A stretch of DNA of 64,000 nucleotides. It comes from Loktanella sp. PT4BL. GTDB lineage: Bacteria; Pseudomonadota; Alphaproteobacteria; Rhodobacterales; Rhodobacteraceae. This document shows, one piece after another, positions 34,633 to 43,865 of this stretch; position 1 is the stretch's first letter; each line of letters begins with the position of its first letter. Location of the stretch: the NCBI RefSeq assembly GCF_003201935.1, contig NZ_QJJL01000003.1:496001-560000 (forward strand). Reading direction: 5' to 3'. A program made the position numbers and the translations under genes. The notes below the pieces were generated by a model, which was not told the origin of the DNA, did not search any database, and was given only the letters and a program-made list of their open reading frames with translations.

Positions 34633-35370
34633 TTATTCGCGGTTACCGAACAGCTGCAGCAGGAACATGAACATGTTGATGAAGTCCAGATACAGGTTCA
34701 GAGCACCCATGATCGCAGATTTCGCCAGCCATTCCTGATCGCCATGTGCGGCATGTGCGATGTAGTCGTTCTTGATCTTCTGTGTGTCATAAGCTGTGAG
34801 GCCCGCGAAGATCAGCACACCGAGGATCGAGATCGCAAACATAATCGCAGGTGACTGCAGGAAGATGTTGACGATCATCGCCACGACCAGACCGATCACA
34901 CCCATGATGAGGAATGCGCCCCAGCCGGAGATGTCTTTCTTCGTGGTATAGCCGTAGAGGCTCAGACCCGCGAAGGCGATCGACGTGATCAAAAAGACGT
35001 TTGCGATCGACAGGCCGGTGAAGGCCACGAAAATCCATGCCATCGACAGGCCCATGACTGCCGCAAACGCATAGAAGAACGTTTGCGCAGCGGCCGCAGA
35101 GAAACGGTTGATCATGGCACCAAAGCCGAAGACCATCGCAAGCGGTGCGAACATCACGATCCAGCCAAGAATGTTTGGCGACAGTGTGATCGGATCACGG
35201 AAGATGCTGAGCAGGGCAGGCGATGTGCCAACGGCCCAAGCAACAGCAAATGTGATCAACATACCCACGGACATTGTGCCGTAGACTTTGTTCATGTGGG
35301 CGCGAAGACCCTCATCAATAGCAGCCGTGCGTACTCCGCCGGCCGTTCTAATTGTATCGTACTGAGCCAT
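34633..35370 (-). CDS. Bax inhibitor-1 (YccA/BI-1) family membrane protein
   Basis: A 245-residue protein with seven predicted helices. The family sequence LMVFGFGAMINRFSAAAAQTFFYAFAAVMGLSMAWIF and the C-terminal ILGVLIFAGLTAYDTQKIK with two aspartates are recognisable. BI-1 proteins form pH-sensitive calcium-leak channels; the role in bacteria is often protease regulation or ion homeostasis, and is not shown here. It is followed by its own terminator, and precedes nothing else in the unit. The start ATG is at 35370. Confidence 0.9.
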   Translation of the reverse strand: MAQYDTIRTAGGVRTAAIDEGLRAHMNKVYGTMSVGMLITFAVAWAVGTSPALLSIFRDPITLSPNILGWIVMFAPLAMVFGFGAMINRFSAAAAQTFFYAFAAVMGLSMAWIFVAFTGLSIANVFLITSIAFAGLSLYGYTTKKDISGWGAFLIMGVIGLVVAMIVNIFLQSPAIMFAISILGVLIFAGLTAYDTQKIKNDYIAHAAHGDQEWLAKSAIMGALNLYLDFINMFMFLLQLFGNRE

Positions 35371-35522
35371 TTAGACCTCCAAATTAAACAGCGGCGCCGC
35401 AAAACGGCATCCTTGCTGTCGATATTGGCAGAGGCCCTTGCATTTTCAAGGCTTCGCGGGGGCGTTTTGCGTATTTCTGACCAATTTGGGCGAGAATGTC
35501 GCAGGTCAGGTTCGCACGCCTG

Positions 35523-35744
35523 CTAGTTGCGCCAGTGCAGCGGTGCATTCCAGACGGGTTTTTGAGCTTCTGCAACGGCCTCTGTGCGTGAAATCCCGAT
35601 GTCAGCAAGCATATGGTCATCCAATGCGCGCAACTGCCGGCGCTGGCGTGACAGCGCAATCATGTCGCGCAGGCTGTTCAGAATAGAACGTGTCTTGGGT
35701 CGTGTATTGATGCTCAGGGCGCTTGTGCGGATTGACAGTGTCAT
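35523..35744 (-). CDS. DUF1127 protein
   Basis: A 73-residue protein whose C-terminal DUF1127 motif is clear: RQRRQLRALDDHMLADIGISRTEAVAEAQKPVW. Such short, Arg-rich proteins are common in Alphaproteobacteria; several bind RNA and act in phosphate, stress or virulence regulation. No target can be deduced. It is divergent from a LysR-type regulator across 114 bp; that regulator could control it. Confidence 0.9.
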   Translation of the reverse strand: MTLSIRTSALSINTRPKTRSILNSLRDMIALSRQRRQLRALDDHMLADIGISRTEAVAEAQKPVWNAPLHWRN

Positions 35745-35858
35745 AACATTCTCTCTCGTGATGCTTTGTCTCGTTTGTATTCTACTGCTTGATATATGGG
35801 GGAGGTATGGTCATAATGAAAATGAATACTTTTGAAGTGATGCATCAAGGATTGTGAT

Positions 35859-36737
35859 ATGGCGCGAAACCTCGACCTGACAGCTCTGCGCTCTTTCGTG
35901 GCGGTCTCGGACGCAGGCGGTGTGACACGCGCTGCGGGTATGCTGAACCTGACCCAATCCGCCGTTTCGATGCAGCTCAAGCGATTGGAAGAATCGCTGA
36001 ATGTCGCATTACTTGACCGGACTGCGCGGACGATCGCGCTTACACCAGCGGGCGAGCAGCTTTTGGGTTACGCGCGGTCGATGCTGGAAACCAATGACGA
36101 GATTTTGAACCGCCTGACTGCGACTGAATTTGAGGGCGAACTCAAACTAGGGGTGCCGCATGACATCATCTACCCTGTCATCCCCGCCGTGCTGAAACGC
36201 TTTGCCGCAGAATTTCCGCGCATGCAGGTGCGTCTGATTTCCGCGCCGACCCGCAAACTCTTGGCAATGCACGGGCGCGGTGAGGTTGATCTGATCCTCA
36301 CGACCGAGGAAACCTGTGGTCCGGGAGGGCAGGTTCTGATCGAACTGCCGCTGATCTGGATCGGTGCAGAAGATGGGGTGGCTTGGCGCCGCCGCCCCTT
36401 GCCGGTCGCCTTTTGCAAGAACTGTATCTTCTGCAGTGGTGTTTTGCAGGCGCTGAACGCGGGTGGAATCGATTGGAACATGGCGGTTGATTCCGATCAC
36501 GACAGTGCCATCGAGGCCGCAGTCAGTGCCGATCTCGCCGTGCATGTGTCGCTGAAGGGGTGCTTGCCGCCACATACCGTGCCGGTTGAACATGGTGGCC
36601 TATTGCCCGCGCTGAAGCCTCAGAACATCAATCTGTACGTTCTCAAGCCCGAAGATCAGCCCAGTCAGGCGATGGCCCGGATTATCCAGCACTGCTATGA
36701 TGCACCGCGCCTCGCGCCGCAATTGCTTACGGCGTAA
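35859..36737 (+). CDS. LysR-type transcriptional regulator
   Basis: A 292-residue regulator with N-terminal helix-turn-helix (TALRSFVAVSDAGGVTRAAGMLNLTQSAVSMQLKRLEESL) and a periplasmic-binding-like effector domain (about residues 90-285). It is expected to be a tetramer that senses a small molecule. It faces the DUF1127 gene and converges on, with an 11-bp overlap, the quinone-oxidoreductase gene. No inducer is evident. One Cys-containing ligand-domain segment (FCKNCIFCSG) is unusual and could be redox-sensitive. Confidence 0.88.
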   Translation: MARNLDLTALRSFVAVSDAGGVTRAAGMLNLTQSAVSMQLKRLEESLNVALLDRTARTIALTPAGEQLLGYARSMLETNDEILNRLTATEFEGELKLGVPHDIIYPVIPAVLKRFAAEFPRMQVRLISAPTRKLLAMHGRGEVDLILTTEETCGPGGQVLIELPLIWIGAEDGVAWRRRPLPVAFCKNCIFCSGVLQALNAGGIDWNMAVDSDHDSAIEAAVSADLAVHVSLKGCLPPHTVPVEHGGLLPALKPQNINLYVLKPEDQPSQAMARIIQHCYDAPRLAPQLLTA

Positions 36738-37686
36738 CGACGACTTTGCCGGTGGATTTACGGCTACGCATCAACTCCAGCGCGTCGGCAGCCTGAGAAA
36801 GCGGCAGCGTATGGCTGATGTGGGGTTTGAGTTTGCCTGCAGCGTGCCAGTCCATCAGTTCTGACAGGCTCTCGGTCAGGGCCTCAGGGTTGAAGGCCAG
36901 ATAACCGCCCCAGTAGAACCCGATGACCGAGATATTCTTCACCAGAATGATATTCGCGGGAATCTGCGGCACCTCGCCGCTGGCGAAACCGATGATGATC
37001 ACCCGTGCTTCCCGGTTGCATGCGCCAAGGGCGGCCTTGAACGCGGCCCCGCCAACCGGATCGTAAACGACATCTGCGCCACCGAGTGCTTTGACCGCAG
37101 CCTTGATGTCGTCGGTGTCGCTGTCAATCAGGTGGTCTGCACCGGCCGCCTTGGCAACCGCCAGTTTATCCGCACCGCGGGCAACAGCGATCACCGTCGC
37201 GCCCATAGCCTTGCCGATCTCGACCGCCGTCAACCCGACACCACCCGCAGCGCCCAAGACAAGAAGTGTTTCACCTTCTTGCAGGCGGGCGCGGCGGGAA
37301 AGTGCGAGATGTGAAGTGCCATAGGCCACCATAAAACCTGCCGCGATGACATCGGGCATCGTGTCCGGCACCGGTCTGCAGAGGGCGGCGGGAAAAAGCC
37401 CCTTCTCGGCCAATCCGCCTTGCCCTCCAAAGACAGCGACCCGCGTGCCGATGGCGGGTGACGTTACATCGTCACCGGTCGCGATGACGGTACCACAAAC
37501 CTCCATACCCAAGGTGAAGGGTGTGGCGGGCGTGTCCTGATAGGTGCCTTTCGCCATCAGCAGATCAGCGAAATTCAAACCGCACGCCGCAATGTCGAGC
37601 AAAACCTCGCCTGGCCCGGGAGCGGGGACGTCCACATCCCGCAACGCAGGCGGGGCTTCAAACGAAGTCACTTGAAATGCGCGCAT
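36727..37686 (-). CDS. NADPH:quinone oxidoreductase-type MDR enzyme
   Basis: A 319-residue medium-chain dehydrogenase/reductase. The GroES-like part has the ACGLNFADLLMAKGTYQD motif without zinc ligands, and the coenzyme domain has LVLGAAGGVGLTAVEIGKAMGATVIAVARGADKL, with an Arg near the strand-2 end that favours NADPH. It is quinone reductase-like and may reduce quinones or conjugated carbonyls. It converges with the LysR gene. The ATG at 37686 begins MRAFQVTSFEAP, as in the family. Confidence 0.88.
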   Translation of the reverse strand: MRAFQVTSFEAPPALRDVDVPAPGPGEVLLDIAACGLNFADLLMAKGTYQDTPATPFTLGMEVCGTVIATGDDVTSPAIGTRVAVFGGQGGLAEKGLFPAALCRPVPDTMPDVIAAGFMVAYGTSHLALSRRARLQEGETLLVLGAAGGVGLTAVEIGKAMGATVIAVARGADKLAVAKAAGADHLIDSDTDDIKAAVKALGGADVVYDPVGGAAFKAALGACNREARVIIIGFASGEVPQIPANIILVKNISVIGFYWGGYLAFNPEALTESLSELMDWHAAGKLKPHISHTLPLSQAADALELMRSRKSTGKVVVTP

Positions 37687-37961
37687 GAGGTGTGATTCCT
37701 TCCAAATTCCATTTTACCGTCACTTATCGGTGCCGCGCCTGCATTTGTAAAACAGCTGTGAAATGTAGCCGAATGTCTAAAAGTGATCCCGCGAACCTGT
37801 CTTTAAGGTCAGGACAGGCCGTGCAACCGTTGCGTGTTCTATGGGAATGCTATTTTCCCGTTGATTAGAAACCCGTTGCAGTGAGAAGATCAAAACTGCG
37901 GCGCGCAAACAAGGTTTGTGGTACAGTGTTGCCATGTTCCTTTGAAAAAGAGGTAGACAGC

Positions 37962-38333
37962 ATGAAGCACCCCGTTGACGTTCATGTCGGAAAACGGATT
38001 CGCCATCGGCGCTGGATGAATGGCACGACACAACAGCAGCTTGCAGAAGCAGTTGGCATCAAGTTCCAGCAAATCCAGAAATACGAAACAGGTATGAACC
38101 GCGTCAGCGCGTCCCGCCTTTGGGATATTTCTAAGGTATTGGGTGTCAATGTTTCTTTCTTCTTTGAAGGTCTCGAAGTTGATCATGATGCCGTGCCGAA
38201 TACATCGGATATGCCTGCCGACATCCTGACCGATAAAGAAGCACTTGAATTGCTGCGCTCCTACTACGCGATCCCCGAGAACCAGCGCCGTCGCCTGTTT
38301 GATCTCGCACGCGTGCTGAGTGAAGCGGCCTAG
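37962..38333 (+). CDS. XRE-family transcriptional regulator
   Basis: A 123-residue protein with an HTH_3 domain at residues 8-65 (VGKRIRHRRWMNGTTQQQLAEAVGIKFQQIQKYETGMNRVS) and an acidic C-terminal part with LELLRSYYAIPENQRRRLFDLARVLSE. This is the common alphaproteobacterial SinR-like layout. Target genes are unknown. The ATG at 37962 begins the domain; an upstream frame start lacks support. The 275-bp upstream gap contains an inverted repeat CAAAC-aag-GTTTG at 37906-37918, a possible own operator, that overlaps the probable promoter. Confidence 0.85.
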   Translation: MKHPVDVHVGKRIRHRRWMNGTTQQQLAEAVGIKFQQIQKYETGMNRVSASRLWDISKVLGVNVSFFFEGLEVDHDAVPNTSDMPADILTDKEALELLRSYYAIPENQRRRLFDLARVLSEAA

Positions 38334-38407
38334 ACCACGACTTGACCTGCTATACTGCGCCGCGATACCGCCAATGGGACAGCGGCGCAGATGAAGGGTC
38401 CATCCTG

Positions 38408-39217
38408 ATGACAGTCTCAAAAACAACCCAAACGGAACTGATCCGTGTGGCCCACGCGCTTGCTGATGCGGCAAGGCCGGTCACATTGGTGCATTTCCGC
38501 GCAACGGGTCTGGCGGCGGACAACAAGGGTGACACAGGCTTTGATCCGGTCACGATCGCTGACCGCGGCGCGGAAGAGGCGATGCGCGCGGTCCTGGCCC
38601 ACGCGCGCCCTGATGACGCGGTCCTTGGCGAAGAGCATGGCTACAAGGCGGGCACCTCTGGATTGACGTGGGTTCTTGATCCTATTGACGGAACACGCGG
38701 TTACATCAGCGGGACACCGACATGGGGTGTGCTCATCTCGGTCAGGGACGAAAGCGGGCCGCTTTTCGGATTGATCGACCAGCCTTATATCACAGAACGC
38801 TTTGCAGGCGGTTTCGGTATTGCCGAGGTGCATGGCCCGCAGGGCCGGGCCGCGCTGCAATGCCGCGCGCCACGGCCGTTGGCACAGGCCACTTTGCTGA
38901 CAACATTTCCCGAAGTTGGCACCCCCGAAGAAGGGGCCGCCTTTCACGCTGTCTCGCGGCGCGCGCAACTGACCCGCTATGGCATGGATTGCTATGCTTA
39001 TGCGCTTTTGGCGGCGGGCCAGGTTGATCTAGTGATTGAAGCGGGCTTGAACGCCTACGACATTCAGGCCCCCATCGCTGTCATTCAGGCCGCAGGCGGG
39101 ATCGTCACAGACTGGTCCGGCGCGCCCGCGCATGAGGGCGGACAGGTGATCGCCGCCGCAAACCCCGCGATCCATGCCGAGGCTTTGGCGATTTTACGGC
39201 AGACCCTGCATGGCTGA
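38408..39217 (+). CDS. hisN: Inositol-monophosphatase-family phosphatase (HisN-like)
   Basis: A 269-residue Mg-dependent phosphatase: acidic DPVTIADRGAEEA, EEHG, WVLDPIDGTRGYISG, and the C-terminal YDIQAPIAVIQAAGG. The replacement of the usual WD motif by YDIQAP is typical of the HisN (histidinol-phosphate phosphatase) group, so a role in histidine synthesis is likely, though substrate tests would be needed. The ATG at 38408 is preferred. It overlaps the next gene by 8 bp, so 8-oxoguanine deaminase is in the same transcript. Confidence 0.83.
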   Translation: MTVSKTTQTELIRVAHALADAARPVTLVHFRATGLAADNKGDTGFDPVTIADRGAEEAMRAVLAHARPDDAVLGEEHGYKAGTSGLTWVLDPIDGTRGYISGTPTWGVLISVRDESGPLFGLIDQPYITERFAGGFGIAEVHGPQGRAALQCRAPRPLAQATLLTTFPEVGTPEEGAAFHAVSRRAQLTRYGMDCYAYALLAAGQVDLVIEAGLNAYDIQAPIAVIQAAGGIVTDWSGAPAHEGGQVIAAANPAIHAEALAILRQTLHG

Positions 39218-40550
39218 AACCCTGATCAAAGATGCCGATCACATCATCACGATGGATGACCAACGGCATGAGTTGCAGGGTGCCGATATTCTTTTGCGCG
39301 GTGGCGTCGTGGCTGCGATTGGCCAGAATCTCAAGGCAGACGGGGCGACTGTTTTCCACGCCAAGGGCAAGATCATCACCCCCGGCCTGGTGAATACACA
39401 CCACCACCTTTACCAAACGCTGACACGTGCCGTCCCCGGCGCACAGGATGCGTTGCTCTTTGGCTGGCTCCAGCGGCTGTACCCGATCTGGGCGCGCTTT
39501 GGGCCTGAAGAGATGTTCGTTTCGGCCCAAGTGGGCCTTGCCGAGCTGGCACTGTCGGGCTGTACACTGACATCCGATCATCTTTACCTTTACCCCAACG
39601 GGGCGCGTCTGGATGACACAATCGCCGCCGCACAAGATGTCGGCCTGCGCTTTCACGCCACGCGCGGCGCGATGAGCATTGGCGAAAGCGACGGTGGGCT
39701 GCCCCCCGATGCGCTGGTCGAGAACGAGGACCATATCCTTGAGGACAGCATCCGGGTGATTGACGCGTTCCACGACGCAAAACCGGGTGCCATGGTGCGT
39801 GTCGGCGTCGCCCCTTGCAGCCCGTTTTCGGTGACGCGTGATCTGATGCGCAACGCGGCCATTCTGGCCCGCGACAAGGGCGTGATGATGCACACCCATT
39901 TGGCCGAAAACGACGAAGATATCGCCTATTCGCTGGAAAAATTCGGCTGCCGTCCGGGGCAATATGCCGAAGACCTTGGCTGGACGGGTGACGATGTCTG
40001 GCATGCACATTGCGTCAAGCTGGACGGGCGCGAGATTGATCTTTTTGCACGCAGCCGCACGGGTGTCGCCCATTGTCCGTGCTCGAACTGCCGCCTTGGA
40101 TCAGGCATTGCCCCGGTGCGCCAGATGCGGGACGCAGGCGTGCCTGTGGGCTTGGGGGTGGATGGCTCTGCGAGCAATGACATCGGGAACCTCGTCGCAG
40201 AGGCCCGACAGGCCATGCTTTTGCAGCGGGTGCAGAACGGGGCCGATGCGATGTCGGCACGTGAGGCGCTTGAGATTGCCACCCGTGGCGGCGCGCAGGT
40301 TCTTGGGCGCGATGATTGCGGGCAGATTGCTGTCGGTAAACGTGCTGATATTGCCATCTGGGATGGCAAGGTGATCGAGAATGCCGGATCATGGGATCCG
40401 GTGGCCTTGCTTTTGGCAGGGCCGATGAAGGTGGATGCGCTGTTTGTGGAGGGACAGCAGATCGTGTCGGAGGGACAGATGACGTCAGTTGACCTGCCAA
40501 AGATCATCGCACGGCAAAACGCGCTCGCGCGAAAACTCGCCGGGTTGTAA
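39210..40550 (+). CDS. 8-oxoguanine deaminase (ATZ/TRZ amidohydrolase)
   Basis: A 446-residue amidohydrolase: metal site NTHHHLYQTLTR (H-x-H), HTHLAEN and HAHCVKL, and the catalytic Asp in GVDGSASND. The pattern HCPCSNCRLGSGIAP and NTHHHLYQTLTRAVP are those of the 8-oxoguanine deaminase/atrazine-chlorohydrolase-like group. It hydrolyses the exocyclic amino group of a purine-like ring; 8-oxoguanine to urate is the usual assignment. ATG at 39210 overlaps hisN by 8 bp. A guanine deaminase gene lies 550 bp further on. Confidence 0.85.
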   Translation: MAETLIKDADHIITMDDQRHELQGADILLRGGVVAAIGQNLKADGATVFHAKGKIITPGLVNTHHHLYQTLTRAVPGAQDALLFGWLQRLYPIWARFGPEEMFVSAQVGLAELALSGCTLTSDHLYLYPNGARLDDTIAAAQDVGLRFHATRGAMSIGESDGGLPPDALVENEDHILEDSIRVIDAFHDAKPGAMVRVGVAPCSPFSVTRDLMRNAAILARDKGVMMHTHLAENDEDIAYSLEKFGCRPGQYAEDLGWTGDDVWHAHCVKLDGREIDLFARSRTGVAHCPCSNCRLGSGIAPVRQMRDAGVPVGLGVDGSASNDIGNLVAEARQAMLLQRVQNGADAMSAREALEIATRGGAQVLGRDDCGQIAVGKRADIAIWDGKVIENAGSWDPVALLLAGPMKVDALFVEGQQIVSEGQMTSVDLPKIIARQNALARKLAGL

Positions 40551-40622
40551 ATGGCGCCCCAATTTGGCCATATTCAGAAGCGACCAATCAGGTCTCTGCT
40601 CACACGCTCGCTCTGGATGGTC

Positions 40623-41102
40623 ATGAAGATATTAGCCCTTTGTTGCGCTCTTGCTGTCATGGCTGCTTGCAATACTTCCTCAATGTCACAATCGACGACC
40701 ATTCAGGTCTCTTCGTCTTCGTCGAGCTTTGGCGCAGGGTTCGCTGCAGACCTGAACTTGTTCCGTGCGCGGCAGGGGCTTGCTCCCTTGCAGGCAAATC
40801 CGGCATTGACCCGCGCCGCCCAAGCGCATGCCGAAGACATGGCGCGACGCGGTTATTTCTCGCATCAGGCCCCGAACGGGCCCAACGGGCGTAGCTTTGT
40901 GCAGCGGGCGCGTGCGGGTGGCTGTGCGATGCGCAGCGGCGCCGAGAATATCGCCAGTGGACAGCGGTCACAGGCAGAGGTTCTTACCGATTGGCAAAAC
41001 TCGCGCGGCCATCGACGCAACTTGCTGGGGCGCAACTATACGCAATACGGGCTGGGCCGGTCCGGCAATGTCTGGGTGCTGAAACTGGCCGCAAGCTGCT
41101 AG
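40623..41102 (+). CDS. CAP/SCP-domain lipoprotein
   Basis: A 159-residue protein with a lipoprotein signal (lipobox VMAAC, Cys about residue 17), a Ser-rich linker (SSSSSSFG) and a CAP domain: LFRARQGLAPLQANPALTRAAQAHAEDMARRGYFSHQAPNG, GAENIASG and WQNSRGHRRNLL. It resembles the secreted protein at 18774. The ATG at 40623 begins directly with the signal. Its end overlaps the converging guanine deaminase by 4 bp (CTAG). Function unknown; envelope location expected. Confidence 0.83.
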   Translation: MKILALCCALAVMAACNTSSMSQSTTIQVSSSSSSFGAGFAADLNLFRARQGLAPLQANPALTRAAQAHAEDMARRGYFSHQAPNGPNGRSFVQRARAGGCAMRSGAENIASGQRSQAEVLTDWQNSRGHRRNLLGRNYTQYGLGRSGNVWVLKLAASC

Positions 41103-42391
41103 CGCGCCTGCCTGACACCTGCGATCCACACGTCCCGCACCGCGCGGTCGTCGCCCATCATGATGGTCGGAAAAAGAGCATCCCAAATGTCGGCGGCACG
41201 GTCCGCACGTTGGCAAATGGCTGGCGTTGATTGCAGATTGAGGATCGTCAGATCGGCGGCAGCACCCGCGGCCAGATGCCCGATCTCGCCCGTCATTTTC
41301 AGCGCGCCTGCTGATCCTTCTGTGGCCAACCACATCAATTGCGCCGGATGCAGTGCCGTGCCCCTCAACTGCCCGATCTCATAGGCCGCCGCCATTGTGC
41401 GCAGCATCGAAAACGATGATCCGCCACCTGTATCTGTCGCAAGTCCCATGGACAGCGATGCTTTGGCAAGCCCCATCAGATCAAAAAGACCCGATCCGAT
41501 GAAGGTGTTCGATGTGGGGCAATGCACAACCGCCGCGCCGACCTCTCTCAGGCGGTCGATTTCACGCGCCTCAAGATGGATCGCATGGCCATAAAGTCCG
41601 TTTTCGCCCAAGAGCCCATATGCCTCATAGGTATCCAGATAGTCGCGCGCCTGCGGGAAAAGATCGCGGACCCACGCAATCTCGGGCAGTTGTTCGCTCA
41701 GGTGTGTTTGCATCAGGCAGGTGGGGTGCTCAGCCCAAAGTGCGCCCAAGGCGGATAGTTGCGCGGGCGTGGATGTGGGTGAAAACCGCGGCGTGATCGC
41801 GTAATGCGCGCGCCCTTTGCCGTGCCATTTTTCCAAAAGCTTTTTGCTGTCGTCATAGGCGCTCTGGGCGGTGTCACGTAGGCTATCGGGGGCGTTCCGG
41901 TCCATGCAGGTCTTGCCTGCAATCACCGCCATATTGCGCGCGGCCGCTGCTTCAAAAAACGCATCCACGCTTTCGGGGTGAATGGTGCAGAAGCTTGTCA
42001 GCGTGGTTGTGCCATGGGCAATCGCCAGATCCAGCGTCTCGCCCGCCACCTGATCGGCATAGGCGCGATTCCCGAACCGCGATTCCTCGGGGAAGGTATA
42101 GGTGTTCAGCCAGTCAATCAGCTGCTTGCCCCAACTCGCGATGATGCCGGTTTGTGGATAGTGCATATGCGCATCAACAAAGCCCGCGCTGATCAGGTCA
42201 TGGCCGTAATCTGTCACCGCCGCATCAGGGTGGGCGCTCCGCAGAGCGGGGCCATTGCCTGTCGCAATAATCCGACCGTGTTCGATCAGCACGCCGCCCG
42301 CGCTGTCAAATTGGACAGCATCCCGCCAGTTACCCGTCAACGGATTGCCAGAAAAACCGAGGGTCTGCCCCAAAAGTAAGTGCTTTGTCAT
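41099..42391 (-). CDS. guaD: Guanine deaminase
   Basis: A 430-residue amidohydrolase: FVDAHMHYPQT (zinc H-x-H), MQTHLSEQ, GHAIHLE, CPTSNTFIGSGLFD and ATDTGGGSSFSML, all diagnostic of guanine deaminase. It converts guanine to xanthine in the cytosol for purine salvage or degradation. The start is ATG at 42391 (MTKHLLLGQTLGF); the frame stays open further upstream but overlaps mgtE on the other strand with unrelated sequence. With the 8-oxoguanine deaminase it suggests a purine-catabolism patch. Confidence 0.93.
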   Translation of the reverse strand: MTKHLLLGQTLGFSGNPLTGNWRDAVQFDSAGGVLIEHGRIIATGNGPALRSAHPDAAVTDYGHDLISAGFVDAHMHYPQTGIIASWGKQLIDWLNTYTFPEESRFGNRAYADQVAGETLDLAIAHGTTTLTSFCTIHPESVDAFFEAAAARNMAVIAGKTCMDRNAPDSLRDTAQSAYDDSKKLLEKWHGKGRAHYAITPRFSPTSTPAQLSALGALWAEHPTCLMQTHLSEQLPEIAWVRDLFPQARDYLDTYEAYGLLGENGLYGHAIHLEAREIDRLREVGAAVVHCPTSNTFIGSGLFDLMGLAKASLSMGLATDTGGGSSFSMLRTMAAAYEIGQLRGTALHPAQLMWLATEGSAGALKMTGEIGHLAAGAAADLTILNLQSTPAICQRADRAADIWDALFPTIMMGDDRAVRDVWIAGVRQAR

Positions 42392-42491
42392 ATCGCGACC
42401 ATATGAGTCCCCAAGAACGGGGTAAATCGCGAAAACCGCGTTGTGCCCCCGCTGCGAACGATTATGTTCACTACGCAACAAAGGATGCATC

Positions 42492-43865
42492 ATGGCCGAA
42501 GCTGACCCCATCGACGACGAAGAAGCATTTGGTATCACCGACCGTCTGGTCAGTGAGGTCATGGAGGCTGTGGAGCGCGATGACGGGGCGTTCCTCACCG
42601 AAACGCTCGATAACATGCACCCTGCCGACGTGGCGCATTTGCTGGAACAGATCGACACCAAGGACAGGCGTGCGCTGCTGACGGCGTGGCCCGGAAACCT
42701 TGAGGGTGAGGTCCTCTCAGAGCTTGATGAGGAGCTGCGCGAAGAGGTGATCGGCCAGCTTGATCCGGAAGAGCTTGCCGATGCGGTGCGTGATCTGGAA
42801 AGCGACGATGTTGTCGATCTTGTCGAATACCTTGACGACACCCAGACAGAGGCGGTGCTGGATGCGCTGGATGCCAGCGACCGTGTGGTTGTCGAACAGG
42901 CGCTGTCCTATCCCGAAGAATCCGCTGGCCGTCACATGCAGTCGGAACTGGTGCGCGCGCCGGAACATTGGACCGTGGGCGAGATGATTGATTATCTGCG
43001 CTCGGATGTCGTGCTGCCCGACCAGTTCTATCACGTGATCCTGGTTGATCCCCGCCTAAAGGCGCTGGGCTATGTCACTTTGGGCCGTGTGCTGAGCCAT
43101 CCGCGCGACACGCTGCTGCGCGACCTCAAGGAAGATACTTTCCGCACATTCCACGTTGAACAGGACGTGGAAGAGGTGGCGCAGGCCATCAACCACTATC
43201 ACATGATCACTGCACCTGTGGTTGATGATGACGACCGGATCGTCGGTGTCATCACCATCGATGATGCGATGATGTTTCTTGAGGAGGAAGCCGAGGAAGA
43301 CATCCTGCGTCTGGCCGGTGTCGGCGAAGGCAGCCTGTCGGATCGCGTGATCGCCACCACCAAGTCGCGTTTTCCGTGGCTGGCGGTAAACCTGTTGACC
43401 GCTATTTTTGCCTCGCTGGTGATTTCGCTCTTTGAAGAAACCATCGCGGGACTTGTGGCACTTGCGGTCCTGATGCCTATTGTCGCCTCTATGGGCGGCA
43501 ATGCCGGCACCCAATCGCTGACGGTGGCTGTGCGTGCGCTTGCCACGCGCGATCTGACCACCGCCAACGTCTGGCGCGTGATCAAGCGCGAAGTCCTTGT
43601 GGGTCTGATCAACGGCCTGATTTTCGCGGTGGTGATGGGCGCAGTGGGGGTCGTCTGGTTCGGCTCGCCGATGCTGGGCGTCGTGATTGCTGTGGCGATG
43701 GTTATCAACATGGTTGTGGCGGGGCTGGCGGGAACCGTGATCCCTGTGCTTTTGGAAAAGATCGGTATCGACCCCGCCCTTGCCTCGGGTGCTTTCGTGA
43801 CGACCGTGACCGATGTGGTGGGCTTTTTCGCCTTCCTCGGCCTTGCTGCGATGTGGTTGCTCTGA
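42492..43865 (+). CDS. mgtE: Magnesium transporter MgtE
   Basis: A 457-residue protein: acidic MgtE_N domain (about 30-130), two CBS domains (about 135-260) that bind Mg2+ and gate the channel, and a five-helix membrane domain with the PIVASMGGNAGTQSLTVAVRAL pore motif. It is a Mg2+-gated Mg2+ channel in the inner membrane. The ATG at 42492 (MAEADPIDDEE) is preferred. The stop overlaps the next gene's ATG (TGATG), so they are translationally coupled. Confidence 0.95.
   Translation: MAEADPIDDEEAFGITDRLVSEVMEAVERDDGAFLTETLDNMHPADVAHLLEQIDTKDRRALLTAWPGNLEGEVLSELDEELREEVIGQLDPEELADAVRDLESDDVVDLVEYLDDTQTEAVLDALDASDRVVVEQALSYPEESAGRHMQSELVRAPEHWTVGEMIDYLRSDVVLPDQFYHVILVDPRLKALGYVTLGRVLSHPRDTLLRDLKEDTFRTFHVEQDVEEVAQAINHYHMITAPVVDDDDRIVGVITIDDAMMFLEEEAEEDILRLAGVGEGSLSDRVIATTKSRFPWLAVNLLTAIFASLVISLFEETIAGLVALAVLMPIVASMGGNAGTQSLTVAVRALATRDLTTANVWRVIKREVLVGLINGLIFAVVMGAVGVVWFGSPMLGVVIAVAMVINMVVAGLAGTVIPVLLEKIGIDPALASGAFVTTVTDVVGFFAFLGLAAMWLL

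Noticed and set aside
42392-42841. N-terminal extension of guanine deaminase by about 150 residues
   Set aside because: The extension overlaps mgtE and lacks family similarity; MTKHLLLGQTLGF at 42391 is the normal start.
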